Positions 1 to 7,570 of a DNA stretch of 11,296 bases are shown piece after piece. This DNA comes from Ignavibacteria bacterium (lineage in GTDB: Bacteria > Bacteroidota > Ignavibacteria > Tepidaquicellales > OLB5): assembly GCA_027492415.1 (NCBI GenBank), contig JAPUEV010000232.1, positions 1 through 11,296 on the forward strand. The letters run 5' to 3'. The notes below the pieces were generated by a model. It worked only from the letters and a program-made list of their open reading frames with translations, was not told the DNA's origin and did not search any database. Both the position numbers and the translations under genes were made by a program. Numbering within the stretch: the first letter of the stretch is position 1; each line of letters starts with the position of its first letter.

Positions 1-227
1 TAAGATTTGAAATTCCCTGTTACTCAGATGTTTTATTAAGGGTTTACGATATAACGGGCATTTTGATTTCTGAAATATACAATGGTCCGCTTCTTCCGGG
101 TACATATAACACAAGTTATAATGCGCTCAATCTCGCTTCGGGAGTTTATTTATATGAAATAACAGCAAATTCCGAAACAGGTAAAATTAACTTTTATGAT
201 GTAAAGAAAATGGTTGTTATAAAATAA
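1..227 (+). CDS. C-terminal fragment of a T9SS cargo protein (type A sorting domain)
   Basis: The reading frame is open from the window edge (first full codon at base 3) to the TAA at 225-227 and gives 74 residues, so only the end of the protein is visible. It has the standard features of a type A T9SS C-terminal sorting domain: a hydrophobic strand with RVYDITG, then SEIYNG, PGTY, LASGVYLYEIT, and a basic end KKMVVIK. The N-Y-P-N-P-F-N-P opening would lie just outside the window. By hand alignment it matches the last 74 residues of the next gene (335-2377) without gaps at about 43 of 74 positions, much closer than to the other sorting domains here. The missing part may therefore be a tandem paralogue of that aminopeptidase, but this is inference; only the tail is seen. 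Confidence 0.85.
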   Translation, partial: RFEIPCYSDVLLRVYDITGILISEIYNGPLLPGTYNTSYNALNLASGVYLYEITANSETGKINFYDVKKMVVIK

Positions 228-243
228 TAAAATAATTATTTTC

Positions 244-275
244 AAAAGGCGTTCAATTTTTGAACGCCTTTTTTT
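244..275 (+). terminator. Strong Rho-independent terminator
   Basis: A perfect 12-bp inverted repeat, AAAAGGCGTTCA (244-255) and TGAACGCCTTTT (261-272), encloses a 5-nt loop and runs into a T tract ending at 275. It lies 17 bases after the stop of the truncated cargo gene. The stem and flanks are almost repeated at 6232-6264. The A-rich 5' side means it could also work weakly on the other strand. Confidence 0.9.
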
Positions 276-302
276 GTGCTTAAAAAAGAGTTATTTTATA
301 AT
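274..302 (+). promoter_or_regulatory. Candidate promoter for the M1 peptidase gene
   Basis: TATAAT at 297-302 follows TTGTGC at 274-279 with a 17-nt spacer, and would give a leader of about 25 nt before the ATG at 335. It does not fit the Bacteroidota consensus TTTG-N19-21-TAnnTTTG, and the -35 half overlaps the terminator's T tract. In such AT-rich DNA a TATAAT can arise by chance, so this is only a candidate. Confidence 0.25.
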
Positions 303-334
303 ATTCCGTCAATAACAATTGTATATAAAATATC

Positions 335-2377
335 ATGAAATTCAATTTATACTTATTATTAGCAGCCCTTTTATTAACACAAACAATTTTTTCGCAGTCT
401 ACAATAAAAAAAGCAAGTGAGCTTTGCTCTGAAAGAAAAAGATCATTACCTTTTGCTGTTAATGAATTTGATTCGCCAAACTCACCAAAACATACTTTTG
501 ATGTGCTGGATTATAAGCTTAACCTGGATATCAGGAACTGTTTCATTACTCCTTTCCCAAAATCATTTACTGGAAGCGTGATAGTAAAATTCAGGGTAGA
601 TACAGCGCTCAGCTCAATTAATCTGAATGCAGTAAATACATCAATTACGGTAAGCTCTGTGGGGCTAAGCGGTACAACATTTACCCATACCGGGAATATA
701 CTTAATATAACGCTTAACAGGGTATATAACCCCGGCGAAATAACAGAAGTACTTGTAAACTACTCTCACAACAATGTTGGTGATAATGCTATTTATACCG
801 GCAACGGCGGATTTTTTACTGATGCAGCACCTGAAGGCGCCAGGAAATGGTTCCCCTGCTGGGATAAACCATCTGATAAAGCGACTGTTGACCTGACAAT
901 TAAGGTTCCTGCAAATGTAAAGATAGGTTCCAACGGCAGGCTAAATGATTCAACTTTAACCGGTGATACTTTATATTATCACTGGGTAAGCAGTGACCCT
1001 GTTGCGACATATCTTGTAGTAATGACCGGCAAAGTAAATTACAACCTGAATATTGTTTACTGGCATAAGCTATCAAATCCGGCAGACAGCATTCCGTTAA
1101 GGTTTTATTATAATACAGGAGAAAATCTTGCCGGTATGCAAAACGTTCTTCTGAATATGACAACCTATTACTCCCAGAAATTTGGCGAGCATGGTTTTGA
1201 AAAGAACGGGTTTGCATCTGCTCCTTCGACAGGTTTTACATGGGCAGGAATGGAAAACCAAACCCTGACAACAATTTGCCCCAACTGCTGGGGCGAAAAC
1301 CTGGTTTCACATGAGTTTGCACACCAATGGTTTGGCGATCTTGTAACCTGCGCAACCTGGGCAGATGTTTGGCTAAATGAAGGCTTTGCTACTTATTGCG
1401 AAGCATTATGGCTTGAAAAAACCAGCGGGTATACAGCATATAAAAATGATATTAACGGTGATGCAGGAGGGTACTTAAACAGCAATCCCGGCTGGCCTAT
1501 CTATAATCCGCAATGGGCTGTAACAACACCTGATGCCAATACACTTTACAACCTTGCAATAACATATAATAAAGGCGCATGTGTACTTCATATGCTCCGT
1601 TATGTTTTAAATGATACAACTGTTTTCTTTAACTGTTTGCGCGGGTATGCAATGGATACAGCGGAATTTAAATATAAATCTGCTGCAACCGATGATTTTA
1701 CCGCAAAGATAAGCCAGATATCGGGGCAGGACCTAACATGGTTTATTGATGAGTGGGTTAAGCAGCCAAATCATCCTGTATATTCAAATTTATACCAGTT
1801 TGCAGATCTTGGCAACGGCAGCTGGAATGTGGGTTTCCAGGCAAAACAGACACAATCCAATACTCCTTTTCACAGAATGCCATTAACGGTAAAAATTACT
1901 TTTGCTTCAGGTCCTGATACAACTTTCAGGATAGATAACACAGCCAATAACCAGATATGGATCTGGACATTTAACAGGCAGCCAGCTGCTTTTGCTTTTG
2001 ATCCGAATAATGATATAGTTTTAAAAACGGGCACAACAGCAGCCGGAACAGTTCCCGGAACAATTGGTATTTCAATTAATACCACAGAGCTTCCAAAAGT
2101 ATTTGCATTAAAACAGAATTACCCTAATCCATTTAACCCGGTTACGAACATTAAATTTGATATACCCAAACGCTCTAACGTAGTGTTAAGGGTTTACGAT
2201 GTAACTGGCAGAATGGTTTCGGAAATATACAACGGCTTAAGCGATCCCGGTGAGTATACTGCAGATTTTGACGCAGTAATGCTTTCATCGGGTGTATACT
2301 ATTATGAGATTACAGCAAACACACCGAATGGCGGAGTAATTTTTAAAGATGTAAAGAAAATGGTGGTTGTTAAGTAA
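335..2377 (+). CDS. Secreted M1-family zinc aminopeptidase with T9SS sorting domain
   Basis: This 680-residue protein should remove N-terminal residues from peptides outside the cell or on its surface. Residues 1-20 form a signal peptide ending IFSQS. The N-terminal saddle domain of M1 enzymes starts near residue 55 and includes ARKWFPCWDKPSDK (169-182). The substrate-binding GAMEN loop appears as AGMEN (304-308). The zinc site is H326-E-F-A-H330 with the third ligand E349 in NEG, the usual HExxH-x18-E spacing, and Y411 in YNKGA is the likely transition-state tyrosine. The catalytic domain ends around residue 480. No large C-terminal helical (ERAP1-like) domain follows; instead there is a beta-rich segment, then a type A sorting domain from about 590 (N-Y-P-N-P-F-N-P at 595-602). 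The ATG at 335 gives a clean signal peptide; there is no clear Shine-Dalgarno, as usual in Bacteroidota. All catalytic residues are present, so activity is expected; substrate preference cannot be read from the sequence. Confidence 0.95.
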   Translation: MKFNLYLLLAALLLTQTIFSQSTIKKASELCSERKRSLPFAVNEFDSPNSPKHTFDVLDYKLNLDIRNCFITPFPKSFTGSVIVKFRVDTALSSINLNAVNTSITVSSVGLSGTTFTHTGNILNITLNRVYNPGEITEVLVNYSHNNVGDNAIYTGNGGFFTDAAPEGARKWFPCWDKPSDKATVDLTIKVPANVKIGSNGRLNDSTLTGDTLYYHWVSSDPVATYLVVMTGKVNYNLNIVYWHKLSNPADSIPLRFYYNTGENLAGMQNVLLNMTTYYSQKFGEHGFEKNGFASAPSTGFTWAGMENQTLTTICPNCWGENLVSHEFAHQWFGDLVTCATWADVWLNEGFATYCEALWLEKTSGYTAYKNDINGDAGGYLNSNPGWPIYNPQWAVTTPDANTLYNLAITYNKGACVLHMLRYVLNDTTVFFNCLRGYAMDTAEFKYKSAATDDFTAKISQISGQDLTWFIDEWVKQPNHPVYSNLYQFADLGNGSWNVGFQAKQTQSNTPFHRMPLTVKITFASGPDTTFRIDNTANNQIWIWTFNRQPAAFAFDPNNDIVLKTGTTAAGTVPGTIGISINTTELPKVFALKQNYPNPFNPVTNIKFDIPKRSNVVLRVYDVTGRMVSEIYNGLSDPGEYTADFDAVMLSSGVYYYEITANTPNGGVIFKDVKKMVVVK

Positions 2378-2384
2378 TTCTGAA

Positions 2385-2405
2385 AAAACTCCCGTAATGA
2401 GTTTT
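2385..2405. terminator. Possible bidirectional terminator between convergent genes
   Basis: AAAACTC (2385-2391) and GAGTTTT (2399-2405) form a 7-bp stem with a 7-nt loop between two genes that face each other. Read on the minus strand the stem runs into six T residues (2388-2383), so it suits the minus-strand gene somewhat better. The stem is short and mostly AT, so strength is doubtful. Confidence 0.45.
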
Positions 2406-2440
2406 ATAAAAATTAACCATAAAGTGTTCCTGCTGAATGT

Positions 2441-3889
2441 TTAATTGGCAATATTATATTCATTAAGCTTTTCCAGTACCCAGTTTCGGGATAGAATTTT
2501 TTCCTGTGTAAGTTTCTCTATTTTAAATTTTATAGCATCCTGCTGCACAGGGTCAGAGCAGTATTGTAATTTTACAAGCAGGTTAACAGCTTTTATAAAG
2601 CCAACCACTATTATTTTATTGATACCAATATCATAAAGCTTATCCGTTTTGCTTATATACTTCCCGTATGACTGCAGGTAATAGGAAAGTTCATTATAAT
2701 TACCAAGCTCATAATAGTTCATTATAGTTAAGCTGCTTATATTATATTTCATATACCCCAGGTTTGAATTGATAAGAAGCAGCTCTTTAAGGGAATCAAC
2801 ATACTCGCCTTTTGTATACATAACTTTAGCTTTTGCCCAGCTAACAAGCAGCTTTTTGTTATCATAATTTATCAAATGTGTGTACCCGCTGATAAACCAG
2901 TTTATCCAGTCAAACTCTTTTTGTGTAAGACCGTTATTTATAATGCTTACAAATGCAGCCCAGCTGAATTTTTCCCCTATTTCAATCTGCAGCTCAATTT
3001 GTTTTTTAAAATAATACCATTTAAGATCGTTATACCATGGTAATACAAACTTGCCTGAGGTAAGTACAAGGTATTGCGAAATGAACCAATACAGAGCTAT
3101 CTTCTCATCATTGGCTATACTTTTCTCCTTTTCTGCCAGTTCTTTGTGAATTTGGTACAACAGGTCCCTGTTGCTTTTAATATCAGCCGTAAACAGCCTA
3201 ATAAGTTCACAGTATATATGGATCAAAGGTTCCTCTGAAAAAAATCCATTATCATCCAATGCAAGGATCTCTTTTAGCAAAATATTTTCTTGAGAAGAAC
3301 CGTAAGCAAGGCTCATTATAAAGTTTAAGCAGTATATGTGCATAGCTTTAAGGGCAAAATAACAGGTCAAGCTTTTAAGCTCTTTATCCTTATAAGAGGA
3401 CTCAACCTTAGGCTTAAATGAACTGATGTGAGAGACATGGCTTTCATAACAAAACTTAAAGTAATAGTAGTTATCGTCCTTTCCTGCTGATGAAATATCA
3501 AGAACGTTCTTCCAGTTTTTTAAATATGTGCCTGCATTATCAAAATAATGCCTGTCCTTTTTAAAATTAAGAAAGGCATTATGAGCCTGGTTACTATCTC
3601 TTGTTAAATTTTCAACGGAAATAAATTTTTCGGCAAGCTTATTCAGATCAGAGATAAGTTTTCTTAATTTTACATCATTAAACTTTTCACCCGGAAATAC
3701 TTTTTTGTAAACATTTTTTTTCTTAAGTAATTCTGAATTAAACTCCGGGTAAAATTTCCTTATCTCATCAAACAAAGAAATTGCCGCTTTATTGCTGTTA
3801 TAATACGGTGAATCCAGGAATTTCGAAAATAATTTTATTTCGCCCTTTGAGAAATGTTTCAATAAACTGACCAGTATTGTACTATTCAT
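2441..3889 (-). CDS. Conserved-looking hypothetical cytoplasmic protein, 482 aa
   Basis: I cannot assign a function. The protein has no signal peptide, no obvious membrane segment and no T9SS sorting domain, so it is probably cytoplasmic. It is rich in Lys, Leu, Tyr, Asn and Ile and looks almost wholly alpha-helical. The N-terminal 95 residues hold the most distinctive pattern: LLKHFSKGEIKLFSKFLDSP (9-28) with YYNSNK, FYPEF (46-50), and KKVFPGEKFND (62-72) followed by an amphipathic helix to about 90. From memory, similar N-termini (short Lys-rich helix, L-x-S-P-Y-F/Y-N, K-x-F-P-G-x-x-F-N-D) occur in uncharacterised Bacteroidota proteins. The rest resembles a helical-repeat scaffold, but I see no countable TPR consensus. 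The start ATG (3889-3887) is the first codon of the frame. TATTTTTG elements on the minus strand (3930-3923 and 3951-3944) could be -7 boxes, without convincing -33 partners. It stands alone, convergent with the peptidase and divergent from the propeller gene. Confidence 0.85.
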   Translation of the reverse strand: MNSTILVSLLKHFSKGEIKLFSKFLDSPYYNSNKAAISLFDEIRKFYPEFNSELLKKKNVYKKVFPGEKFNDVKLRKLISDLNKLAEKFISVENLTRDSNQAHNAFLNFKKDRHYFDNAGTYLKNWKNVLDISSAGKDDNYYYFKFCYESHVSHISSFKPKVESSYKDKELKSLTCYFALKAMHIYCLNFIMSLAYGSSQENILLKEILALDDNGFFSEEPLIHIYCELIRLFTADIKSNRDLLYQIHKELAEKEKSIANDEKIALYWFISQYLVLTSGKFVLPWYNDLKWYYFKKQIELQIEIGEKFSWAAFVSIINNGLTQKEFDWINWFISGYTHLINYDNKKLLVSWAKAKVMYTKGEYVDSLKELLLINSNLGYMKYNISSLTIMNYYELGNYNELSYYLQSYGKYISKTDKLYDIGINKIIVVGFIKAVNLLVKLQYCSDPVQQDAIKFKIEKLTQEKILSRNWVLEKLNEYNIAN

Positions 3890-4016
3890 TAATTTTGTGA
3901 ATGTTAATTATTTTTCTTCTCACAAAAATACTAATAAATACATCAAAAATAGCAGTTATAGTGCAGATTTATGCATATTTAAAGAATTTTTTTTCTCACA
4001 ATACCGCTTATTTTTC

Positions 4017-4049
4017 TTTGTTTACCACCTCCTATCTAAGCTAAATTTG
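4017..4049 (+). promoter_or_regulatory. Bacteroidota-type promoter for the 14-repeat propeller gene
   Basis: TTTG at 4017-4020 and TAAATTTG at 4042-4049 (followed by C) are separated by 21 nt. This matches the Bacteroidota primary-sigma consensus TTTG-N19-21-TAnnTTTG exactly in both boxes. Transcription would begin near 4056, leaving a leader of about 55 nt before the ATG at 4111. It is the best promoter in the window. The rest of the 221-base divergent gap is AT-rich and holds no credible gene. Confidence 0.6.
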
Positions 4050-4110
4050 CATTACTACCAAACATTAAAAAAGGTAATCATTTAAACTATTATTAAATTC
4101 TGCCAATAAA

Positions 4111-6210
4111 ATGAATAAAAAAATTTTCCTTCTATTTCTGATGTTTTATTCCTGTAATATTTTCACTCAATCGGGTTGGGTATGGCAAAATCCCCTGCCC
4201 CAGGGAAATAACCTGGAAAGTATCAGCTTTGTGAACAGCTCCACCGGATTTTCCGCTGGTGCATCCGGTACAATTTTAAAAACAACAAACGGCGGTATAA
4301 GCTGGGAAATCCTGAACAGCGGTACAAATACAGAATTGCGGACTGTATTTTTTACGGACCCTAATACAGGTACAGCTGCCGGAGATGACGGTACAGTTAT
4401 CAGAACAACTAACGGCGGAATAAACTGGATAGCACAAACCAGCGGGTCAGCCCTGACATTATTCAGCGTTCACTTTGTTAACGCAAACACCGGAACAATT
4501 GCGGGAGAATCAGGAATAATTTTAAGGACTACAAATGGCGGCATCAACTGGTTTACCCAAACAAGCGGAACAGTTAATTTATTATATAGTGTTCACTTTT
4601 CGGATGCAAGTACCGGAACAGCTGTGGGTGAATCCGGTGTAATATTAAGAACAACTAACGGCGGAACAAACTGGCTTAGCCAGACAAGCGGCACGACAGC
4701 ATTTTTATTTAGTGTTTATTTCACTGATGCAAATACAGGAACAGCAGTTGGATTATTGGGGAAAATTCTAAGAACTACTAACGGCGGCTCAAGCTGGATC
4801 TCTCAAACAAGCGGATTAAGCACTATTTTGTTAAGTGTTCACTTTACAGATGCAAATACAGGGCAAGCATCAGGTGAAGCCGGTAAAATCTTAAGAACTA
4901 CTAACGGCGGTGCTAACTGGATTAGCCAGACAACAGGTGTTCCATTTTTCTTATTTGGTATTAAATTCACAAATTCCAATACAGGTATTGTCGTAGGAAG
5001 CACAGGATTAATACTTATGACAACAAACAGCGGCACTAACTGGTCGCTTAAATCAAGCGGATCCGTAGTGAACCTTAAAAGTGTGTACTTCACTGATATT
5101 AATACAGGTACTGCAGTCGGTGAAGTAAATACCATCTTAAGAACAACTAATGGCGGTGCTAACTGGGTAATGCAGGCCAACGGTACTACAAATCATCTGT
5201 ACAGTGTTTATTTTTCAAACGTAAATACCGGTACTACAGTCGGAAGAAACGGAACTATATTACGAACTACCAATGGAGGCACTAACTGGACTCCTCAATC
5301 AGGTATAACGGCAAATACATTAAGAGGTGTATATTTCACAGATGTAAATACAGGTACCGCAGTTGGTGAATCAGGTACCATTATAAAGACAACAAACGGC
5401 GGTATAAACTGGGCAGAGCAAACCAGCGGTACGGCAAATATGCTTTACAGTGTTCATTTAACGAACTCTATTTCAGGAACTGCGGTTGGTGATAACGGTA
5501 CAATTCTTAAAACCACCAACGGCGGGGTAAACTGGGTTGATCAATCAGGTGAAACCCCCAGTTCTTTATATAGTGTAAACTTCACGGATGCAAATACCGG
5601 TACGGTAGTTGGTAATTCCGGAACGATCCTGAGAACAACGAACGGCGGAAACAACTGGAATGTTCAGACGATAGGTACACTTAATGTTTTATACTCTGTT
5701 AAGTTTACGGATGCTGCTAATGGAATGATTGCCGGTGACTTTGGTACTCTTTTTAAAACTACAAACGGGGGGGCAAACTGGGTTTTAATTTCGAGCGGTA
5801 CAAACAACGATCTGAACGGAATCTATTTTACTGATCAAAATAACGGTACAGCTGTAGGCACAGGAGGAACTATCCTTCGCACCACTACCGGGGGACAGTT
5901 TGTAGGCATACATCAGTCATCAGCTGTAATCCCTGAAATTTTCAGCCTTTCACAAAACTACCCAAATCCGTTCAATCCGTTAACGAAAATTAATTTTGAA
6001 ATTAAAGCCGCCAGTTATGTTAAACTTGAAATTTTTACCTCTCTCGGTAAACTTGTAAATACCCTTGCCAACGGCAATTTTACAGCCGGTACCTACGAAG
6101 CTCAATGGGATGCTTCAGGGTTTGGCAGCGGGATATATTTATGCAGGCTATCTGCTACCGGTAACAATGAGTTTTTCAGTAAAACTTTAAAAATGGTATT
6201 GGTTAAGTAA
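4111..6210 (+). CDS. Secreted 14-repeat Ycf48/Asp-box-like beta-propeller protein with T9SS sorting domain
   Basis: The 699-residue product has a signal peptide (about 1-20, ending NIFTQS), 14 tandem repeats of about 41 residues (33-606), and a type A T9SS sorting domain (607-699, N-Y-P-N-P-F-N-P at 616-623, ending KMVLVK). A typical unit reads L-x-S-V-x-F-T-D-A-N-T-G-T-A-V-G, then G-x-I-L-R-T-T-N-G-G-x-N-W. The T-T-N-G-G-x-N-W part fits the Asp-box (S/T-x-D/N-x-G-x-x-W), and the whole unit resembles the blades of Ycf48/HCF136, the seven-bladed photosystem II assembly factor. Here there is no link to photosynthesis; in this lineage the fold is widespread in secreted proteins, where it probably serves binding or surface roles. 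Fourteen units suggest two seven-bladed propellers; units 7 (TTNSG) and 14 (TTTGGQF) both deviate in the Asp-box, as expected for the last blade of each set. No enzyme motif was seen. A cysteine near residue 15 is not in a good lipobox, so type I signal cleavage is preferred. Confidence 0.92.
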   Translation: MNKKIFLLFLMFYSCNIFTQSGWVWQNPLPQGNNLESISFVNSSTGFSAGASGTILKTTNGGISWEILNSGTNTELRTVFFTDPNTGTAAGDDGTVIRTTNGGINWIAQTSGSALTLFSVHFVNANTGTIAGESGIILRTTNGGINWFTQTSGTVNLLYSVHFSDASTGTAVGESGVILRTTNGGTNWLSQTSGTTAFLFSVYFTDANTGTAVGLLGKILRTTNGGSSWISQTSGLSTILLSVHFTDANTGQASGEAGKILRTTNGGANWISQTTGVPFFLFGIKFTNSNTGIVVGSTGLILMTTNSGTNWSLKSSGSVVNLKSVYFTDINTGTAVGEVNTILRTTNGGANWVMQANGTTNHLYSVYFSNVNTGTTVGRNGTILRTTNGGTNWTPQSGITANTLRGVYFTDVNTGTAVGESGTIIKTTNGGINWAEQTSGTANMLYSVHLTNSISGTAVGDNGTILKTTNGGVNWVDQSGETPSSLYSVNFTDANTGTVVGNSGTILRTTNGGNNWNVQTIGTLNVLYSVKFTDAANGMIAGDFGTLFKTTNGGANWVLISSGTNNDLNGIYFTDQNNGTAVGTGGTILRTTTGGQFVGIHQSSAVIPEIFSLSQNYPNPFNPLTKINFEIKAASYVKLEIFTSLGKLVNTLANGNFTAGTYEAQWDASGFGSGIYLCRLSATGNNEFFSKTLKMVLVK
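4207..5928 (+). repeat. 14 in-frame tandem repeats of about 123 bp
   Basis: The coding repeat has a period of 123 nt, and 14 x 123 equals the 1722-nt span; unit boundaries drift by one codon at units 9/10. Best conserved at DNA level is the segment for TTNGG, for example ACTAACGGCGG, which recurs once per unit. Units differ at many third positions, so the array is old rather than recently amplified. Unit 7 is the most divergent internal copy. Confidence 0.9.
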
Positions 6211-6231
6211 AATTGCCGTATTGAGCTTCAC

Positions 6232-6264
6232 AAAAGGCGTTCAATTTATTGAGCGCCTTTTTTT
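6232..6264 (+). terminator. Strong Rho-independent terminator
   Basis: AAAAGGCGTTCAA (6232-6244) pairs with TTGAGCGCCTTTT (6249-6261) in a 13-bp stem with one G-U pair (6240 with 6253), a 4-nt loop and a T tract to 6264. It closes the propeller gene 22 bases after its stop. The left arm is the same as that of the terminator at 244-275. Confidence 0.9.
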
Positions 6265-6281
6265 ACGGCTTAATGATAATA

Positions 6282-6289
6282 TATTTTTG
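6282..6289 (+). promoter_or_regulatory. Candidate -7 element for the phosphatase gene
   Basis: TATTTTTG followed by C matches TAnnTTTG and would put the transcript start near 6297, about 33 nt before the ATG at 6330. No TTG box lies at the expected distance upstream, where the terminator's T tract sits, so support is partial. Confidence 0.35.
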
Positions 6290-6329
6290 CTATTTTAGCT
6301 TAAGGAATAAACACAAATTGAACTGCACT

Positions 6330-7463
6330 ATGAAGTATATTTCTATATTAACTGTCATACTTTTATTTATTAATACAGTTGTTCATTCAAACCAACTAAA
6401 TATGCAAATGGAAGCAGAAGGAAATGATTCTACTGATTTATCTTCGGCCGGGATTGACGGTCCTTACATAATTTACAGAAACGATGCAGCAATTTTGAAA
6501 CAGGTACTACAAAATGAAAACGGGTTCTATTGTAAAAGTGACTCAGTTACAGGTTCTGTTATTGGCACGCAGATAACCTGTATTATCAATGATTCTATAT
6601 CATTCAATACGATTATAAAGGATCCTTCATCAAACGAAAGCTCAGTTTATGAAATGCCGGATAAGATAATTGTATTTTCTGATATCGAAGGTAACTTTAT
6701 TCCTTTACGTGATCTTTTAATAAGCAATAAAGTAATAAATAATTCCAACGAGTGGATCTTTGGCACGGGACATTTGGTCTTGAATGGTGATATGTTCGAC
6801 AGGGGTCTGCATGTAACGGAATGCCTGTGGTTCATTTATCACCTGGAGCAGGAAGCCGTTAAACATGGCGGGTATGTGCATTTTATACTGGGCAATCATG
6901 AAATTATGAATATGAATGATGACCTGCGCTATGTTAGAAATAAGTATTTTGAAAACTGCAAGCTGCTTAATGAAGAATACAAGGCGCTTTATAGCCCGAA
7001 TACTGAGCTTGGCAGGTGGCTTGCCACAAAAAATATTATAGAGAAGATAGGTCCGTATTTATTCCTTCATGGTGGCATCTCCCCGGTAATTGATTCCCTT
7101 AACTTAACAATTGAAGAAATTAACAGCATTGCAAGAGAGCATTATTTTAACAGCAGAGAAGCAAGAAAAAATACAGATCCCAGGATAAGTACAATTTTCG
7201 CCGGCAAAACCTCACCTTTCTGGTACAGAGGTTATGTAGACGGCACAACAACAGATGATGAGCTTAATACAACATTGATAAATTTTAATGTAAGTAAAAT
7301 CATTGTGGGTCACACTATTGTTGACTTTGCCAGGTATTTTTACAATGAGAGAATAATTGCAGTTGATACAGATCATGCTGAAGGAATATCAGAAGGTATG
7401 CTGATAGAAAGTGGACTAGAATACAGAGTTGATAAAAATGGCAACAGGCACTTAATGAAATAA
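6330..7463 (+). CDS. Exported PPP-type metallophosphatase (calcineurin-like)
   Basis: This 377-residue protein carries the ordered signature of two-metal PPP/calcineurin-like phosphatases: SDIEGN (117-122), GDMFDRG (153-159), GNHE (188-191), HGGISP (247-252) and VGHT (His328). These residues normally bind two metal ions and hydrolyse phosphomonoesters, often on Ser/Thr/Tyr phosphoproteins. The first motif has Glu120 where D-x-H is usual, so one metal ligand is changed; all others are intact. From memory, uncharacterised Bacteroidota relatives share the SDIEGN form. I chose ATG 6330 because it gives a good signal peptide (MKYISILTVILLFINTVVHS); the frame is open back to a TTG at 6249, but that lies inside the terminator. 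With no cysteine lipobox and no sorting domain, the protein should stay in the periplasm. It stands alone between a terminator and a long intergenic region. The substrate cannot be deduced. Confidence 0.9.
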   Translation: MKYISILTVILLFINTVVHSNQLNMQMEAEGNDSTDLSSAGIDGPYIIYRNDAAILKQVLQNENGFYCKSDSVTGSVIGTQITCIINDSISFNTIIKDPSSNESSVYEMPDKIIVFSDIEGNFIPLRDLLISNKVINNSNEWIFGTGHLVLNGDMFDRGLHVTECLWFIYHLEQEAVKHGGYVHFILGNHEIMNMNDDLRYVRNKYFENCKLLNEEYKALYSPNTELGRWLATKNIIEKIGPYLFLHGGISPVIDSLNLTIEEINSIAREHYFNSREARKNTDPRISTIFAGKTSPFWYRGYVDGTTTDDELNTTLINFNVSKIIVGHTIVDFARYFYNERIIAVDTDHAEGISEGMLIESGLEYRVDKNGNRHLMK

Positions 7464-7485
7464 ATAATTCTTTGATAATAACTAC

Positions 7486-7521
7486 GATATAAAAATGTAT
7501 ATGATCTGTGATATTTATATC
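7486..7521. repeat. AT-rich inverted repeat after the phosphatase gene
   Basis: GATATAAA (7486-7493) and TTTATATC (7514-7521) are perfect 8-bp complements with a 20-nt gap. It lies 22 bases after the phosphatase stop and might act as a weak transcript end, but it has no T tract and little GC, so a terminator call is not justified. Confidence 0.35.
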
Positions 7522-7570
7522 AAATAGAAACCATGAAAATAACAACGAAATTTATGTAATTAGCTTCCGA

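Noticed and set aside
900..1217. Minus-strand open frame of 105 codons inside the peptidase gene
   Set aside because: It lies wholly antisense to a well-supported M1 catalytic gene and has no domain-like sequence.
3897..4085. Open frame of 62 codons in the divergent intergenic region
   Set aside because: The composition is low-complexity and rich in Phe, Tyr, Asn and Lys, as expected for translated AT-rich spacer; it overlaps the best promoter and has no recognisable motif.
4839..5180. Minus-strand open frame of 113 codons with repeated LAPPLVVLK
   Set aside because: It is the antisense image of the 123-bp propeller repeats; its own repeats are forced by the coding strand.
4207..5928. CRISPR-like or satellite repeat array
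   Set aside because: The periodicity is in frame, has no spacers, and is explained by 41-residue protein repeats.
6249..6329. N-terminal extension of the phosphatase by 27 residues (TTG 6249)
   Set aside because: The TTG lies within the terminator hairpin, and the ATG at 6330 gives a normal signal peptide.
7315..7545. Minus-strand open frame at the phosphatase 3' end, hydrophobic
   Set aside because: About two thirds lie antisense to the phosphatase's GHT region and the rest is AT-rich spacer; the hydrophobicity is explained by T-rich codons.
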